Virus record (IMG/VR): IMGVR_UViG_3300050021_000713
Span: 1-64,000 of that record
Length of the DNA stretch: 64,000 bases
Source of the DNA: a virus
Strand: one strand, 5' to 3'
Shown here: in pieces, positions 14,132-22,151 of the stretch
How the letters are laid out: each line of letters opens with the position of its first letter
How positions within the stretch are numbered: the first letter of the stretch is position 1
Program-made: the position numbers and the translations under genes
Notes under the pieces: model-generated
Database searches by the model: none
What the model was told of the DNA's origin: nothing
What the model saw: only the letters and a program-made list of their open reading frames with translations

Positions 14132-14767
14132 ATGGCCGAGGATCAAACTAAAGCAACACCAAAGCGTAGAGACGCTGTGGTATTTATCGACATCGAGAGC
14201 TACTTCCGGGGTACACGAGAGTGCTTCGGCGCCCGGGTTCCGGACGTCAACATTCAGGTCCTGGCGGAGGAGCTGGCGAAGCTTTCGGACGTGAACCTGG
14301 TGCGCGCGTATTCGTATCTGGTGCTGCCGCCGCGCGCCAGCTGCCCGGATCGGAACAACATGTTCGACCGTGTGATCGAGTGCGCGACGGCTCCGTGGAG
14401 CACTATCCGGGTGTACGACGAACATCCGATGCCACGCCTCTCATTCCGTGATGACGGTGCCCCTGGGCCGGCCGTGCGCGTGCTGGATCATTCCGACGTG
14501 ATGGTCGGCATGGCCGTCGACGCCGTCAACGAATTGTTCAGTTACGAAGCGGATTCGTTCCTCTTCGTTTCCAGGGAACACGCGAACGCACGTCTTGCAT
14601 CTCGTCTGCACGAGATCACGAAACAAGAGCGCACATTCGTGCACCTGCGCAGCGCTACATGCTACAACGCCGAACTGAAACCTCCAATTATTAACGGTAC
14701 GGATTGGTTGTACATCACGCAGGAGATGTACGAGGCGGCTCGTCTTCGTCCCGAGGGAAACACGTGA
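14132..14767 (+). CDS. NYN (PIN-like) domain protein, possible ribonuclease
   Basis: 211 residues. V-V-F-I-D-I-E-S-Y-F near residue 16-25 gives the first acidic strand of NYN/PIN nucleases; D-H-S-D-V-M-V-G-M-A-V-D-A-V (about 127-140) matches the K-G-V-D-V...D-A motif, and D-S-F-L-F-V-S-R-E matches the following strand, where family members have G-D-S-D-F. The last acidic pair is altered, so activity is uncertain. NYN proteins cut RNA in tRNA, toxin or surveillance roles. It lacks an obvious ribosome binding site. Its stop overlaps the sigma factor start. Confidence 0.65.
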   Translation: MAEDQTKATPKRRDAVVFIDIESYFRGTRECFGARVPDVNIQVLAEELAKLSDVNLVRAYSYLVLPPRASCPDRNNMFDRVIECATAPWSTIRVYDEHPMPRLSFRDDGAPGPAVRVLDHSDVMVGMAVDAVNELFSYEADSFLFVSREHANARLASRLHEITKQERTFVHLRSATCYNAELKPPIINGTDWLYITQEMYEAARLRPEGNT

Positions 14768-15918
14768 GCGTCCTCAACGATCACTATCAGCGTTCTGACG
14801 CGCAGCTCTACGGTGCTTTCAAGTACCCGACGCTTCGCAACGAAGACGCCGTGCTACTGGCGACATTGATGGATGACTGCTTATACCAAGCTCTCAACGC
14901 TGTGGACACGCACACGAATTGGATCACAACCGAGTACGCGAAACTTGTCGTCGCTACGATCTTCAAAGGCGCCAACAAGTCCAACAAGTCCTACAGCATG
15001 GTCAGCGATCGCTACTTCGTGACCACGTTACCGCAGACAAGTCACCTGCGCTTCCAGGCAAAATCCTCGTCGGCGTGGCTGCACGTTGTGCGTGACCAAG
15101 TAGCACCATTCCGCGAGATCCACTTGGAGACGCTGTCACGTTTCGAGAAACACTGCTCCGCACTATCGGTGTGGTCCGCGGCCGACAGCACCTACGCGAA
15201 AGTGCAGATGCTGGAGAAAGAGCTCGGTTGCGGTACCGGCGGCTTGTACGGTGCTGTCGCCGAGGCCAAAGCACAGCTTGCGCGCTGTCACGACATCACC
15301 GCCAGGATGGCACGGCCGTATCTGCGCCGCGTCGTCTCCGAAGCAATGCGCTTCGCCAAGACGAACGACCCGAACGCGTTCTTGGACAACTACCAGAACG
15401 GTTACTGGGGTGTCATGACCGCGATCGGAAAGTACAACACCCACGTCGGTGCTTTCGCGTACTTCGTTGACATCTGGATCAAGAACAAGATGATCAGCGG
15501 CATCTCGAACGCCAGCAACTCCATGTCGTTGCCGGACCGGGTATGGCGGCACAAGAAGTTCCTGGACGCACATCCGACGAAGACTGTCGGAGAGATCGCA
15601 AAGCTCGAGGGTGTCAGCCCGGATTTGCTGTCGAGCTCGTCACAGCTCTTGGAAGTACGCACGGCGGCTCCACTCATCGAAGAGAACGACGAGAACGCGG
15701 ACTCTCTCGACGACTACCACGATCGCGACATCGAAGAGATCGAGAACCACACCCTGGTCTTGGACCAATTGAAGCTGTACACGAAACATCTGTCTGCGCA
15801 GCACCGGCTCGTGCTTGGTCTCGCGTTCGATGTCAATTTGTTCAACGACATTCCACAGGAGGACATTGAGAAGGAAGCGGCCAAGCAACTCTACGTTGCG
15901 CACGCCCGTGCGCACTAA
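14764..15918 (+). CDS. divergent RNA polymerase sigma-70-like factor
   Basis: 384 residues. About residues 200-265 resemble sigma region 2: F-L-D-N-Y-Q-N-G-Y-W-G-V-M-T-A-I-G-K-Y (compare L-I-Q-E-G-N-I-G-L-M-x-A-V-x-K-F), then A-Y-F-V-D-I-W-I-K-N-K-M in place of S-T-Y-A-x-W-W-I-R-Q-x-I, and S-L-P-D-R-V in place of I-R-I-P. A region 3-like T-V-G-E-I-A-K-L-E-G-V follows. Near the C-terminus L-S-A-Q-H-R-L-V-L-G-L may be a shortened region 4. Likely directs host polymerase to phage promoters. GTG 14764 overlaps the upstream TGA. Confidence 0.68.
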   Translation: MSVLNDHYQRSDAQLYGAFKYPTLRNEDAVLLATLMDDCLYQALNAVDTHTNWITTEYAKLVVATIFKGANKSNKSYSMVSDRYFVTTLPQTSHLRFQAKSSSAWLHVVRDQVAPFREIHLETLSRFEKHCSALSVWSAADSTYAKVQMLEKELGCGTGGLYGAVAEAKAQLARCHDITARMARPYLRRVVSEAMRFAKTNDPNAFLDNYQNGYWGVMTAIGKYNTHVGAFAYFVDIWIKNKMISGISNASNSMSLPDRVWRHKKFLDAHPTKTVGEIAKLEGVSPDLLSSSSQLLEVRTAAPLIEENDENADSLDDYHDRDIEEIENHTLVLDQLKLYTKHLSAQHRLVLGLAFDVNLFNDIPQEDIEKEAAKQLYVAHARAH

Positions 15919-15990
15919 CAACACTGCGAAAACTGTGACACGCCTGTGCCGTAAACTCGGCCCGCGCATTCAAAAACTATGGAGATGACT

Positions 15991-17409
15991 ATGTCAGGAT
16001 GGGAAAACTTCGGCGAGAGGCAAAAGCAGACGTACTGGGATTCGAGCCTGGATGTCTTCGACCACACAAAATTTGCTGGTGTGGACGTGGAGATGCGTCT
16101 GATCACCGAAATTCCGTTCGTGTACGTCACGCACTGGGTCTATCGTGACCTCATCGACGCCTGGCTGCACGCCAACGACCGGGAAGCGCTGAAAGCCAAG
16201 TACAAAGGCAAGCTCTCAGGCAAGACCGGGCCGAAGAAGAAAAGCTGGGAATGCTTGGACTTCAACCACGAAACTCGCAGGTCCGATCGCTGCAACGATC
16301 CGCTCTGCACGACGTACTCCCGGTACATCGAGATCCCGGATCCGACGTCGCTGTTCCAAGCTTTCTGGCGGGTGCCCTCAAGCCCGAACGCGCAGTTGCG
16401 GAACTGGCAAGCAGCGAAGGTCTTCCGCTTCGGCCGCGGCGCCGCGGAGAAGCTCGGAACTGTTATCCGAGATCAAGGCAAGCTGATCGCGGATCCGGAC
16501 AAGGGCTACTCCATCTACACCACGTACACGGCAAACCAGGGTGCGAACACGTGGTCGGTTCGGTTCGGTTCACGCTCTGTACTACCTCCGGCGATGCGTG
16601 CCGCCATCCCGAAGTCCTTGATCAATTTCGCGGACTTGTACCAGAAGCCGACGGTGCAGGAAGTCGAGGATTGGCTGCTTTCGGCCGGCTACCCGAAACT
16701 TCTGGACCCGAATTTCGTTCCCACGGCTCAAGGCCAGGGCGGCCAGGGCGGCCAAGCTGGTTTCGGTGGTCAAGGAGCAGGATACCCGCCAGCAGCGCCT
16801 GGCGGCTACCCACCTGGTGGTCGTGCACCTGCACGTCAGCAGCCTGGTGCCGGCTATCCGCCTGTTGCACCTGGTGGCTTCCCTGCCGCTGGCGGCTACG
16901 CAACCCAGGACGCGGGTTACGAGGGTTTCACCACGGACGAGTTCGCGCCCGGCCAAGACGCTGGCTTCCAGGATCCGAACGCCGGTCTCCAAGACCCAGG
17001 TTTCAGTGGCGGTGACTTCGGCGTCGCTGGTGGCGACTTCGGACCTGCCGGCGGTTTCGACGATCAAGGTTTTGCTGGTGCTGGTGCTTTTCCGCAAGAC
17101 GGAGGCTTTGGTGGCGACGAGTTTGACGCCGTTCCAGAACTTCCACCGGCACAGCCGCAGCTACGCCAGCCTGCGCAACAGCTGCGGCCACAAGCTCCAG
17201 CAGCCAGGCCACCGATGCCGGGGCAGCAGCCGCTGCAACGGCCGCAAGTTCCAATGGCTCCGCGTCCTGGTATTGCACAAGCTCCTCGGCAGCCAATGCC
17301 GGGGCAACAGTCGATGCCGCGTCCGGTAGCGCCTCCTGGCTACCAGCAGCCAGGTGCAAGGCCTATGCCTCGTCCCGCGGCGCCTCCGCAGCAGCCCGGG
17401 CGTCGCTGA
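15991..17409 (+). CDS. possible ssDNA-binding protein with long Gly/Pro/Gln-rich tail
   Basis: ATG 15991 is preferred over ATG 15979 because GGAG lies 6 nt before it. 472 residues. The first 240 form a folded part with a Cys/His cluster (C-L-D-F-N-H then C-N-D-P-L-C, about residues 85-108), and K-V-F-R-F-G-R...G-Y-S-I-Y-T-T-Y-T...N-T-W-S-V-R-F, which loosely recalls the gp32-type ssDNA-binding core with its zinc element. The remaining 230 residues are low-complexity (G-Y-P-P, P-G-G, P-M-P-G-Q repeats). Next to RecA and nuclease genes an SSB role fits, but it is inferred. A terminator follows. Confidence 0.5.
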   Translation: MSGWENFGERQKQTYWDSSLDVFDHTKFAGVDVEMRLITEIPFVYVTHWVYRDLIDAWLHANDREALKAKYKGKLSGKTGPKKKSWECLDFNHETRRSDRCNDPLCTTYSRYIEIPDPTSLFQAFWRVPSSPNAQLRNWQAAKVFRFGRGAAEKLGTVIRDQGKLIADPDKGYSIYTTYTANQGANTWSVRFGSRSVLPPAMRAAIPKSLINFADLYQKPTVQEVEDWLLSAGYPKLLDPNFVPTAQGQGGQGGQAGFGGQGAGYPPAAPGGYPPGGRAPARQQPGAGYPPVAPGGFPAAGGYATQDAGYEGFTTDEFAPGQDAGFQDPNAGLQDPGFSGGDFGVAGGDFGPAGGFDDQGFAGAGAFPQDGGFGGDEFDAVPELPPAQPQLRQPAQQLRPQAPAARPPMPGQQPLQRPQVPMAPRPGIAQAPRQPMPGQQSMPRPVAPPGYQQPGARPMPRPAAPPQQPGRR

Positions 17410-17424
17410 GTTGTAGAGTCTCTG

Positions 17425-17457
17425 AACACGCCGGCTAACTACCGGCGTGTTTTCTTT
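17425..17457 (+). terminator. rho-independent terminator
   Basis: AACACGCCGG and CCGGCGTGTT form a 10-bp stem with loop CTAACTA, followed by TTCTTT. Ends the transcript of the 15991 gene; the next gene starts at 17469. Confidence 0.92.
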
Positions 17458-17468
17458 CCGGGGGATTT

Positions 17469-17723
17469 GTGGAACAAGCGACCGCTGTTTTGCTGTACGT
17501 GGACAGATTGACAGACAATGTGGAAACAGCAGTAGCCACGCTGACGCATTTGCAACGCATCCAAGCCGATGCTCAGGTGTGCACGGCATTTCAAGTGGTA
17601 CGGTTGCCGACGTTGATTCTGTACAACGAAGGGCACGAGGAAACCGCTCGGGCGTTCGGAAACCTCAACATTCTCGAGCTTGTTCGCCAAGCTATCTCGA
17701 CGACCGATGCTGATCGTTGTTGA
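17469..17723 (+). CDS. thioredoxin-fold protein without CxxC
   Basis: 84 residues. V-V-R-L-P-T-L-I-L-Y-N-E-G matches the cis-proline strand of thioredoxins (V-x-x-x-P-T-x-x-x-F-x-x-G), followed by the last helix (L-N-I-L-E-L-V-R-Q-A-I). The N-terminal strand L-L-Y-V-D is present, but there is no C-x-x-C, only one Cys just before the cis-Pro strand. A redox role is therefore unlikely; a binding or chaperone role is possible. GGGGG precedes GTG 17469. It overlaps the next gene by 17 bases. Confidence 0.6.
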   Translation: MEQATAVLLYVDRLTDNVETAVATLTHLQRIQADAQVCTAFQVVRLPTLILYNEGHEETARAFGNLNILELVRQAISTTDADRC

Positions 17724-19443
17724 CAGTCCAAGGAAGATCACGACGCTGAAGCCTTGGTTTTCCAAGGACAAGTTGATCTCCGTTGAATTTCCGCTCTACA
17801 CCAGGTTCAAGCGTGGTCGTATCCGTGTCGATACCTGGCCGGATTTGAAGGTTTTCTCCAGGCCTGAGATCACACAGGTGCAGAAGTCAGCCGTTGGTTC
17901 GGACGTGCTCTGCATACTCGACGATACTGCGTATGGTCGTGTACAGGCTCGAGACCTGGCGTTGGCGTTGGCGGACTTGAACAACACGGTTTCGTTCAAG
18001 TTCGTAAAGGCGTATACGCGCGAGGCAATTGAATCCGCAGCTGCTGTGGCCGACGTTCCGGAAGACTGCGACATCCGTTACACAGTCAACAGGATCGTCA
18101 GCGCCCGTGTCGAGGAGCTCCTCGAGGCTTATTGCGGTGACGACAGCTCGATGTCGTTGACGTGGCAACAAGCTCACGTTCTTGGTGCTATTCGGCGCGC
18201 TTCTTCTGGGAGTCCGAAGCTCATTGACGTGTTCCAAGATCAAGCGCAACGTGTGTACAAAGGAACATTCGATGAAAGTGCAGAGCCCGCCGTCTCCGGG
18301 CTCAAGATCACATTTCGTCCGGTTCGCAAGTCCGTGCTTGACCTGGCCACGGAAGACATCGACTTCGACATTTTGTATCAGGCCTTGGATCGCTTGCGTG
18401 CCTCCGGCTACATCGCAGTGTCCGAAGGCCTGTTTGAATCACCAGTTTTCGACGACATCGCTGAAGAAGTCAGAACGCATCTACTCAGCCTCAACGTTGA
18501 CGGCTTAGCGGAACCCGTAGTACCTGGCTTCTTCGTAACCAATCTAGCGCGCGACATCGCGAAAGTTCCGGAATCAGATCTCGTACGCAAAGTGTACCAT
18601 ATGATCTGGAACGACACACTACTTGGTTGCTGCGGACCTGTGTGTGTTGATGCAGTACGCGCTTGCATCTCTGGCTTGGAGACGTTGTACGCGTGCCCTG
18701 AGCGTCAGACTTGGCTCGCGATCTCCGGCGTCGTTGTGAGTTCAGAGGCGCTTCCCGCGAGCTTACCTGCGGCTGCAGTTCGACGCCAGCTCGAGATTCC
18801 ATGCGCCACGAACAGAACACTTGCGGTTGCTGCTTCGGAAGCTGGGTTCACCAGTCGCGATTTGTGGAGTGCGTGCTCCTACTTGTTGCGCAAAAAGTTT
18901 GTTCTGCGTCAGCAAGGCCGGTGGTATTTGACGTCACGTGCGTGCATGTCACTTCATGTTCTGGAACACACGTTTCCGGACGCGATCAACGGCCGCCTCT
19001 CCGGGCACGTGCAACGTCTTACGGATTTTCACAACCGCAGCACGAACAACAGCGAAAGCGTTCGTAACCTCGAGACCATGTCCGAGATCAAGAACTACCT
19101 GTCGGAGAATTCGAACACCGTCGACGCGAACGATATGTGGATCGCACTCGCTGGAAACGCGGAACCGCATGTGTCCGCGAACGCCGCCTGGGTGGAAGAA
19201 ACAGGAGCGGCACGTGGTATTGTGTTCGACGGTGCCACCGACGAATTTCAGCTTGTGTCGCCGGACCAGAAGGTTTTGGATCCATGTCCGAAGTGCGAGG
19301 CTGATCTTGTAAATAAAGGAAGCATTGCTGGCATACGAGAGTATGTCGTGTCAACTGAGCTGAGCCCTACATATGAGACAACAACCAGATGCGCTTCTTG
19401 TGGCGGCGTACGCCCCTTGCTTGGCATCTTGGAAAGGACCTGA
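17707..19443 (+). CDS. type IA topoisomerase-like protein with degenerate active site
   Basis: 578 residues. The start M-L-I-V-V-D-S-P-R-K-I-T-T-L-K matches the Toprim opening of topoisomerase I (L-x-I-V-E-S-P-A-K-x-x-T-I), but the first Glu is Asp, and the D-x-D-x-E-G segment reads L-D-D-T-A-Y-G-R. R-I-V-S-A-R and M-S-L-T-W-Q-Q-A-H-V-L align to the next blocks, and Y-Q-A-L-D-R-L-R-A-S-G-Y-I-A-V-S-E-G to the catalytic block, which normally ends G-L-I-T-Y-x-R-T-D-S: the Tyr and Arg are missing. The C-terminus has a zinc ribbon (C-P-K-C...C-A-S-C) as in topoisomerase I. ATG 17707 lies inside the previous gene. Confidence 0.6.
   Translation: MLIVVDSPRKITTLKPWFSKDKLISVEFPLYTRFKRGRIRVDTWPDLKVFSRPEITQVQKSAVGSDVLCILDDTAYGRVQARDLALALADLNNTVSFKFVKAYTREAIESAAAVADVPEDCDIRYTVNRIVSARVEELLEAYCGDDSSMSLTWQQAHVLGAIRRASSGSPKLIDVFQDQAQRVYKGTFDESAEPAVSGLKITFRPVRKSVLDLATEDIDFDILYQALDRLRASGYIAVSEGLFESPVFDDIAEEVRTHLLSLNVDGLAEPVVPGFFVTNLARDIAKVPESDLVRKVYHMIWNDTLLGCCGPVCVDAVRACISGLETLYACPERQTWLAISGVVVSSEALPASLPAAAVRRQLEIPCATNRTLAVAASEAGFTSRDLWSACSYLLRKKFVLRQQGRWYLTSRACMSLHVLEHTFPDAINGRLSGHVQRLTDFHNRSTNNSESVRNLETMSEIKNYLSENSNTVDANDMWIALAGNAEPHVSANAAWVEETGAARGIVFDGATDEFQLVSPDQKVLDPCPKCEADLVNKGSIAGIREYVVSTELSPTYETTTRCASCGGVRPLLGILERT
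19307..19314 (+). promoter_or_regulatory. TTGTAAAT box upstream of recA
   Basis: A copy of the recurring box inside the end of the topoisomerase-like gene, 131 bases before the recombinase start. It is in coding sequence, so it may be chance. Confidence 0.2.
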
Positions 19444-19445
19444 AC

Positions 19446-22151
19446 GTGCTGAAACCGACCTCTGTCCAAGCCAAAGCTCCCGCACGCGCATCAGTTCCGG
19501 CAAAACCGGTTCCGGTTCGATCCGCGGCACCGGTGAAGCCGGCAGCAAAACCAGCGGCGAAGCCTGCAGGCTCGGTGGCTGCACCAGCGAAAGCTGGTAC
19601 CGCGAAGGCGGCTCCGACGCCTGTTAGGCGCCCGACACCGCCGGTATCCGCGTCGGTTGCGACAACTGCAATCGCTGTGCACACGGAGTCCAAGAGCGGG
19701 AAGGTGTTGGTTCCGTTCGACGCCGCTGCGATGGCTCTGCAGAAGGAAATCGACGCGATCGAGCGTACGGTTGGCATCGATACCACGCATCTTGTGCAGA
19801 CCGGGTACGTGCAGAACGCCATCCACACCGGTGTGCTCATGTACGACTTCGTTGTCGGCGGCGGTGTCGCTCCTGGCCGTTTCTCGATCCTGCCTGGTCG
19901 TGAAGGTTCTGGAAAGTCCACGATCATCGACAACCTCGCCGCGGTGTGCTCGTTGCAGGGTGTACCCATCTACTGGTTCGACGCCGAAGCCGCGCTGGAT
20001 CCGAATTACGTCGGCCGAATCTTCGCTCGTTACGGACTCCGGTTCCAGGACATGCTTGGTGTTCGTGACCCGAAAACCGGAAACTGGGTGCTCCCGCCTC
20101 GGATTCGCTACTCCCAGGACAGCATCGGCGAGCACGTGTTCAAGACAATCCACAGCATTTGCAAGATGTTGCCGATTGTACGTCAGCGGCCGCAGGATGG
20201 TGTCTGGTTCAAGTTCCTCGAAGTCAAGGGCAGGCCTGGACGTTGGGTGGAAGACGAACGCGAAGGCAAGCCGCAGTTCCTGTTCCTGATCGACTCCTGG
20301 CCGGCTCTGCTCACCGAGGCCATGGACGAGAACCACGACCGGTCTCCGATGGCGGAACAGGCGCGCATGTTCGCCTCCTACATCCGCTTGATCAAGGCAC
20401 CGGTCTCGCAGCGAAACTGCTTGATGATGTCCGTGAACCAGATCCGGCAGAAGCCTGGTGTTACTCAGGGCTGCCTTCACGGCGACGTCGTGGTTCCTCT
20501 GGTGGACGGCCGATCGTTGACGATGCAAGAGATCGTGGACAGCCAGATCCAAGGCCAGGTTTGGTCCTTGGACGAAACCACCGGGAAGATGGAGCCAAAG
20601 AACATCACGGGCTGGCACGACAACGGTATGGTGGAGAACGCAGAGGACTGGATCACGATCCAAGGCCAGGCCGTGGACACACCGAACGGCGTTGTCGGTT
20701 TCACCGTCACCCCGGACCACGAGGTCAAGATCGGCGCCGGGAAGCGGTGGAAGAAGGCGAAGGCTGTCCGGGTTGGGGACAAGCTGCTGACCAAACGCGT
20801 GGACGTCATCAACGGCACACTCCGGGAATTCATGCTCGGCAAATTCGTCGGTGACTGCGGCCTGTACGCGGATAAGCGCGCAGGTAACGCAGCGTTCAAA
20901 CTCGCGAACGCGGAACAACCGGAGTACTTGGAGTGGACACGATCCAAGCTGGAACCGCACTTCCAGTTCCGCGAGTACAAGCACGCACGAGGAAATCGCG
21001 TCTACGGGACGCAAGCGACAGCTGAGCTTCGAACCTGGTTTGATCGTCTTGAGGGTCGTCGCAGCTTCCGCGCCGTCACCAAGGAGTTCACCGCATTGAG
21101 TCTCGCGGTTTGGTACATGGACGACGGACATCTTGCTCAGAGGTCCACGAATAGCTACAGCGCTGTATTCACGTTCAAGAGGTTTCGTGATGAGAACTCA
21201 GAAGCATCCGCGATCTCGCGGATGTTGGAGCGCTTTGATCTCGAACACACGATGCACAAGGACTGCATCAGTGCCTCTTTGACGGCCGCAGGCACAAAGC
21301 ACCTATGTGCTCTTGTGGCTCCTTACATTCCGCCGAGCATGCAGTACAAGCTCATCCCGGAGTATCGCGGTCAGTACCAAGAATTCGAGCTGGATTCGAC
21401 ACCAGAAGTGGTCCCTGTGGAAGTTCTGGTTACATCCGTCAATCGCGGCAGCCCTAGGATGTTTCGGTCCAGGCGCAAGTTCGACATCACCGTTGCAGAC
21501 AACCACAACTACATGGTCGGTAACAAGTACAACGGGGTAATAGTCCATAATTCACCCGACTACGAACCGGGAGGGACTGCGCTGCACTACTTCACCGACG
21601 TGCGGACCCAGATCATGCGCGTGAGCCCGGGTACACTTGGCGTCGGCAAGGGCACGTATTCGGAGGAGCCAGGTCTCGCCGGTGGCGTGGACAAGTACGT
21701 GTACGCGCGGTTGAAGAACACCAAGAACAAATCCTTCACTCCGTTCCGCGAGAGCACGATCCGGATTCGCTTCGAGCACGATGGACAACCAGGCGACGGC
21801 ATCTGCCAGACCTGGGACGTGATGCAGTACCTGCTCGCGACCGGACAAGCGACGCCAATTCGCGGCCAAGCACTGGAGATGCATCTCCTTCCTGGAACAA
21901 AGACGTCGCGTCAACAGTCGATCTTCACCGACGGTGAACATATTCCGCGGGCGAAGCTGAAGGAGATCGTCGAGGGGCCAGCAAATCGTCAGGCCTTGTA
22001 CAAGCATTGCTTGCAGCAGATCCGCAACGGATTCGCGTTCGAGATCGAGATCGATTCGGTTAAGAGGTTGATCGCGAATGCTCCCGCACCAGGTTCCGAG
22101 CCCGCGGACGACTTGCTGAACTTCTCCGACGAAAACACGATCGAGGCATGA
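19446..22151 (+). CDS. RecA/UvsX-type recombinase interrupted by an intein
   Basis: 901 residues before splicing, 541 after. An Ala/Pro/Lys-rich N-terminal extension (about 1-80) precedes the ATPase core: Walker A G-R-E-G-S-G-K-S-T near residue 155, F-D-A-E-A-A-L-D, Walker B F-L-F-L-I-D-S-W, and M-M-S-V-N-Q-I-R before the L2 loop. The intein sits in L2, before S-P-D-Y-E-P-G-G-T-A-L-H-Y-F, the counterpart of RecA's G-N-P-E-T-T-x-G-G-x-A-L-K-F. It promotes strand exchange in phage recombination and replication. GTG 19446 follows the upstream stop by 2 bases. Its stop overlaps the next ATG. Confidence 0.92.
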   Translation: MLKPTSVQAKAPARASVPAKPVPVRSAAPVKPAAKPAAKPAGSVAAPAKAGTAKAAPTPVRRPTPPVSASVATTAIAVHTESKSGKVLVPFDAAAMALQKEIDAIERTVGIDTTHLVQTGYVQNAIHTGVLMYDFVVGGGVAPGRFSILPGREGSGKSTIIDNLAAVCSLQGVPIYWFDAEAALDPNYVGRIFARYGLRFQDMLGVRDPKTGNWVLPPRIRYSQDSIGEHVFKTIHSICKMLPIVRQRPQDGVWFKFLEVKGRPGRWVEDEREGKPQFLFLIDSWPALLTEAMDENHDRSPMAEQARMFASYIRLIKAPVSQRNCLMMSVNQIRQKPGVTQGCLHGDVVVPLVDGRSLTMQEIVDSQIQGQVWSLDETTGKMEPKNITGWHDNGMVENAEDWITIQGQAVDTPNGVVGFTVTPDHEVKIGAGKRWKKAKAVRVGDKLLTKRVDVINGTLREFMLGKFVGDCGLYADKRAGNAAFKLANAEQPEYLEWTRSKLEPHFQFREYKHARGNRVYGTQATAELRTWFDRLEGRRSFRAVTKEFTALSLAVWYMDDGHLAQRSTNSYSAVFTFKRFRDENSEASAISRMLERFDLEHTMHKDCISASLTAAGTKHLCALVAPYIPPSMQYKLIPEYRGQYQEFELDSTPEVVPVEVLVTSVNRGSPRMFRSRRKFDITVADNHNYMVGNKYNGVIVHNSPDYEPGGTALHYFTDVRTQIMRVSPGTLGVGKGTYSEEPGLAGGVDKYVYARLKNTKNKSFTPFRESTIRIRFEHDGQPGDGICQTWDVMQYLLATGQATPIRGQALEMHLLPGTKTSRQQSIFTDGEHIPRAKLKEIVEGPANRQALYKHCLQQIRNGFAFEIEIDSVKRLIANAPAPGSEPADDLLNFSDENTIEA
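20472..21551 (+). other. intein with LAGLIDADG homing endonuclease (within recombinase)
   Basis: 360 residues, recombinase residues 343-702. It begins with Cys (C-L-H-G-D) and ends V-I-V-H-N, followed by Ser, as splicing requires. Block B lies around T-P-D-H-E-V; the two endonuclease helices are L-G-K-F-V-G-D-C-G and L-A-V-W-Y-M-D-D-G, with the catalytic acids in place. After splicing, G-V-T-Q-G joins S-P-D-Y. Both splicing and homing look intact. Confidence 0.93.

Noticed and set aside
19491-21131. A 546-codon - strand frame opposite the recombinase and intein
   Set aside because: The + strand encodes intact RecA and intein motifs through the whole stretch.
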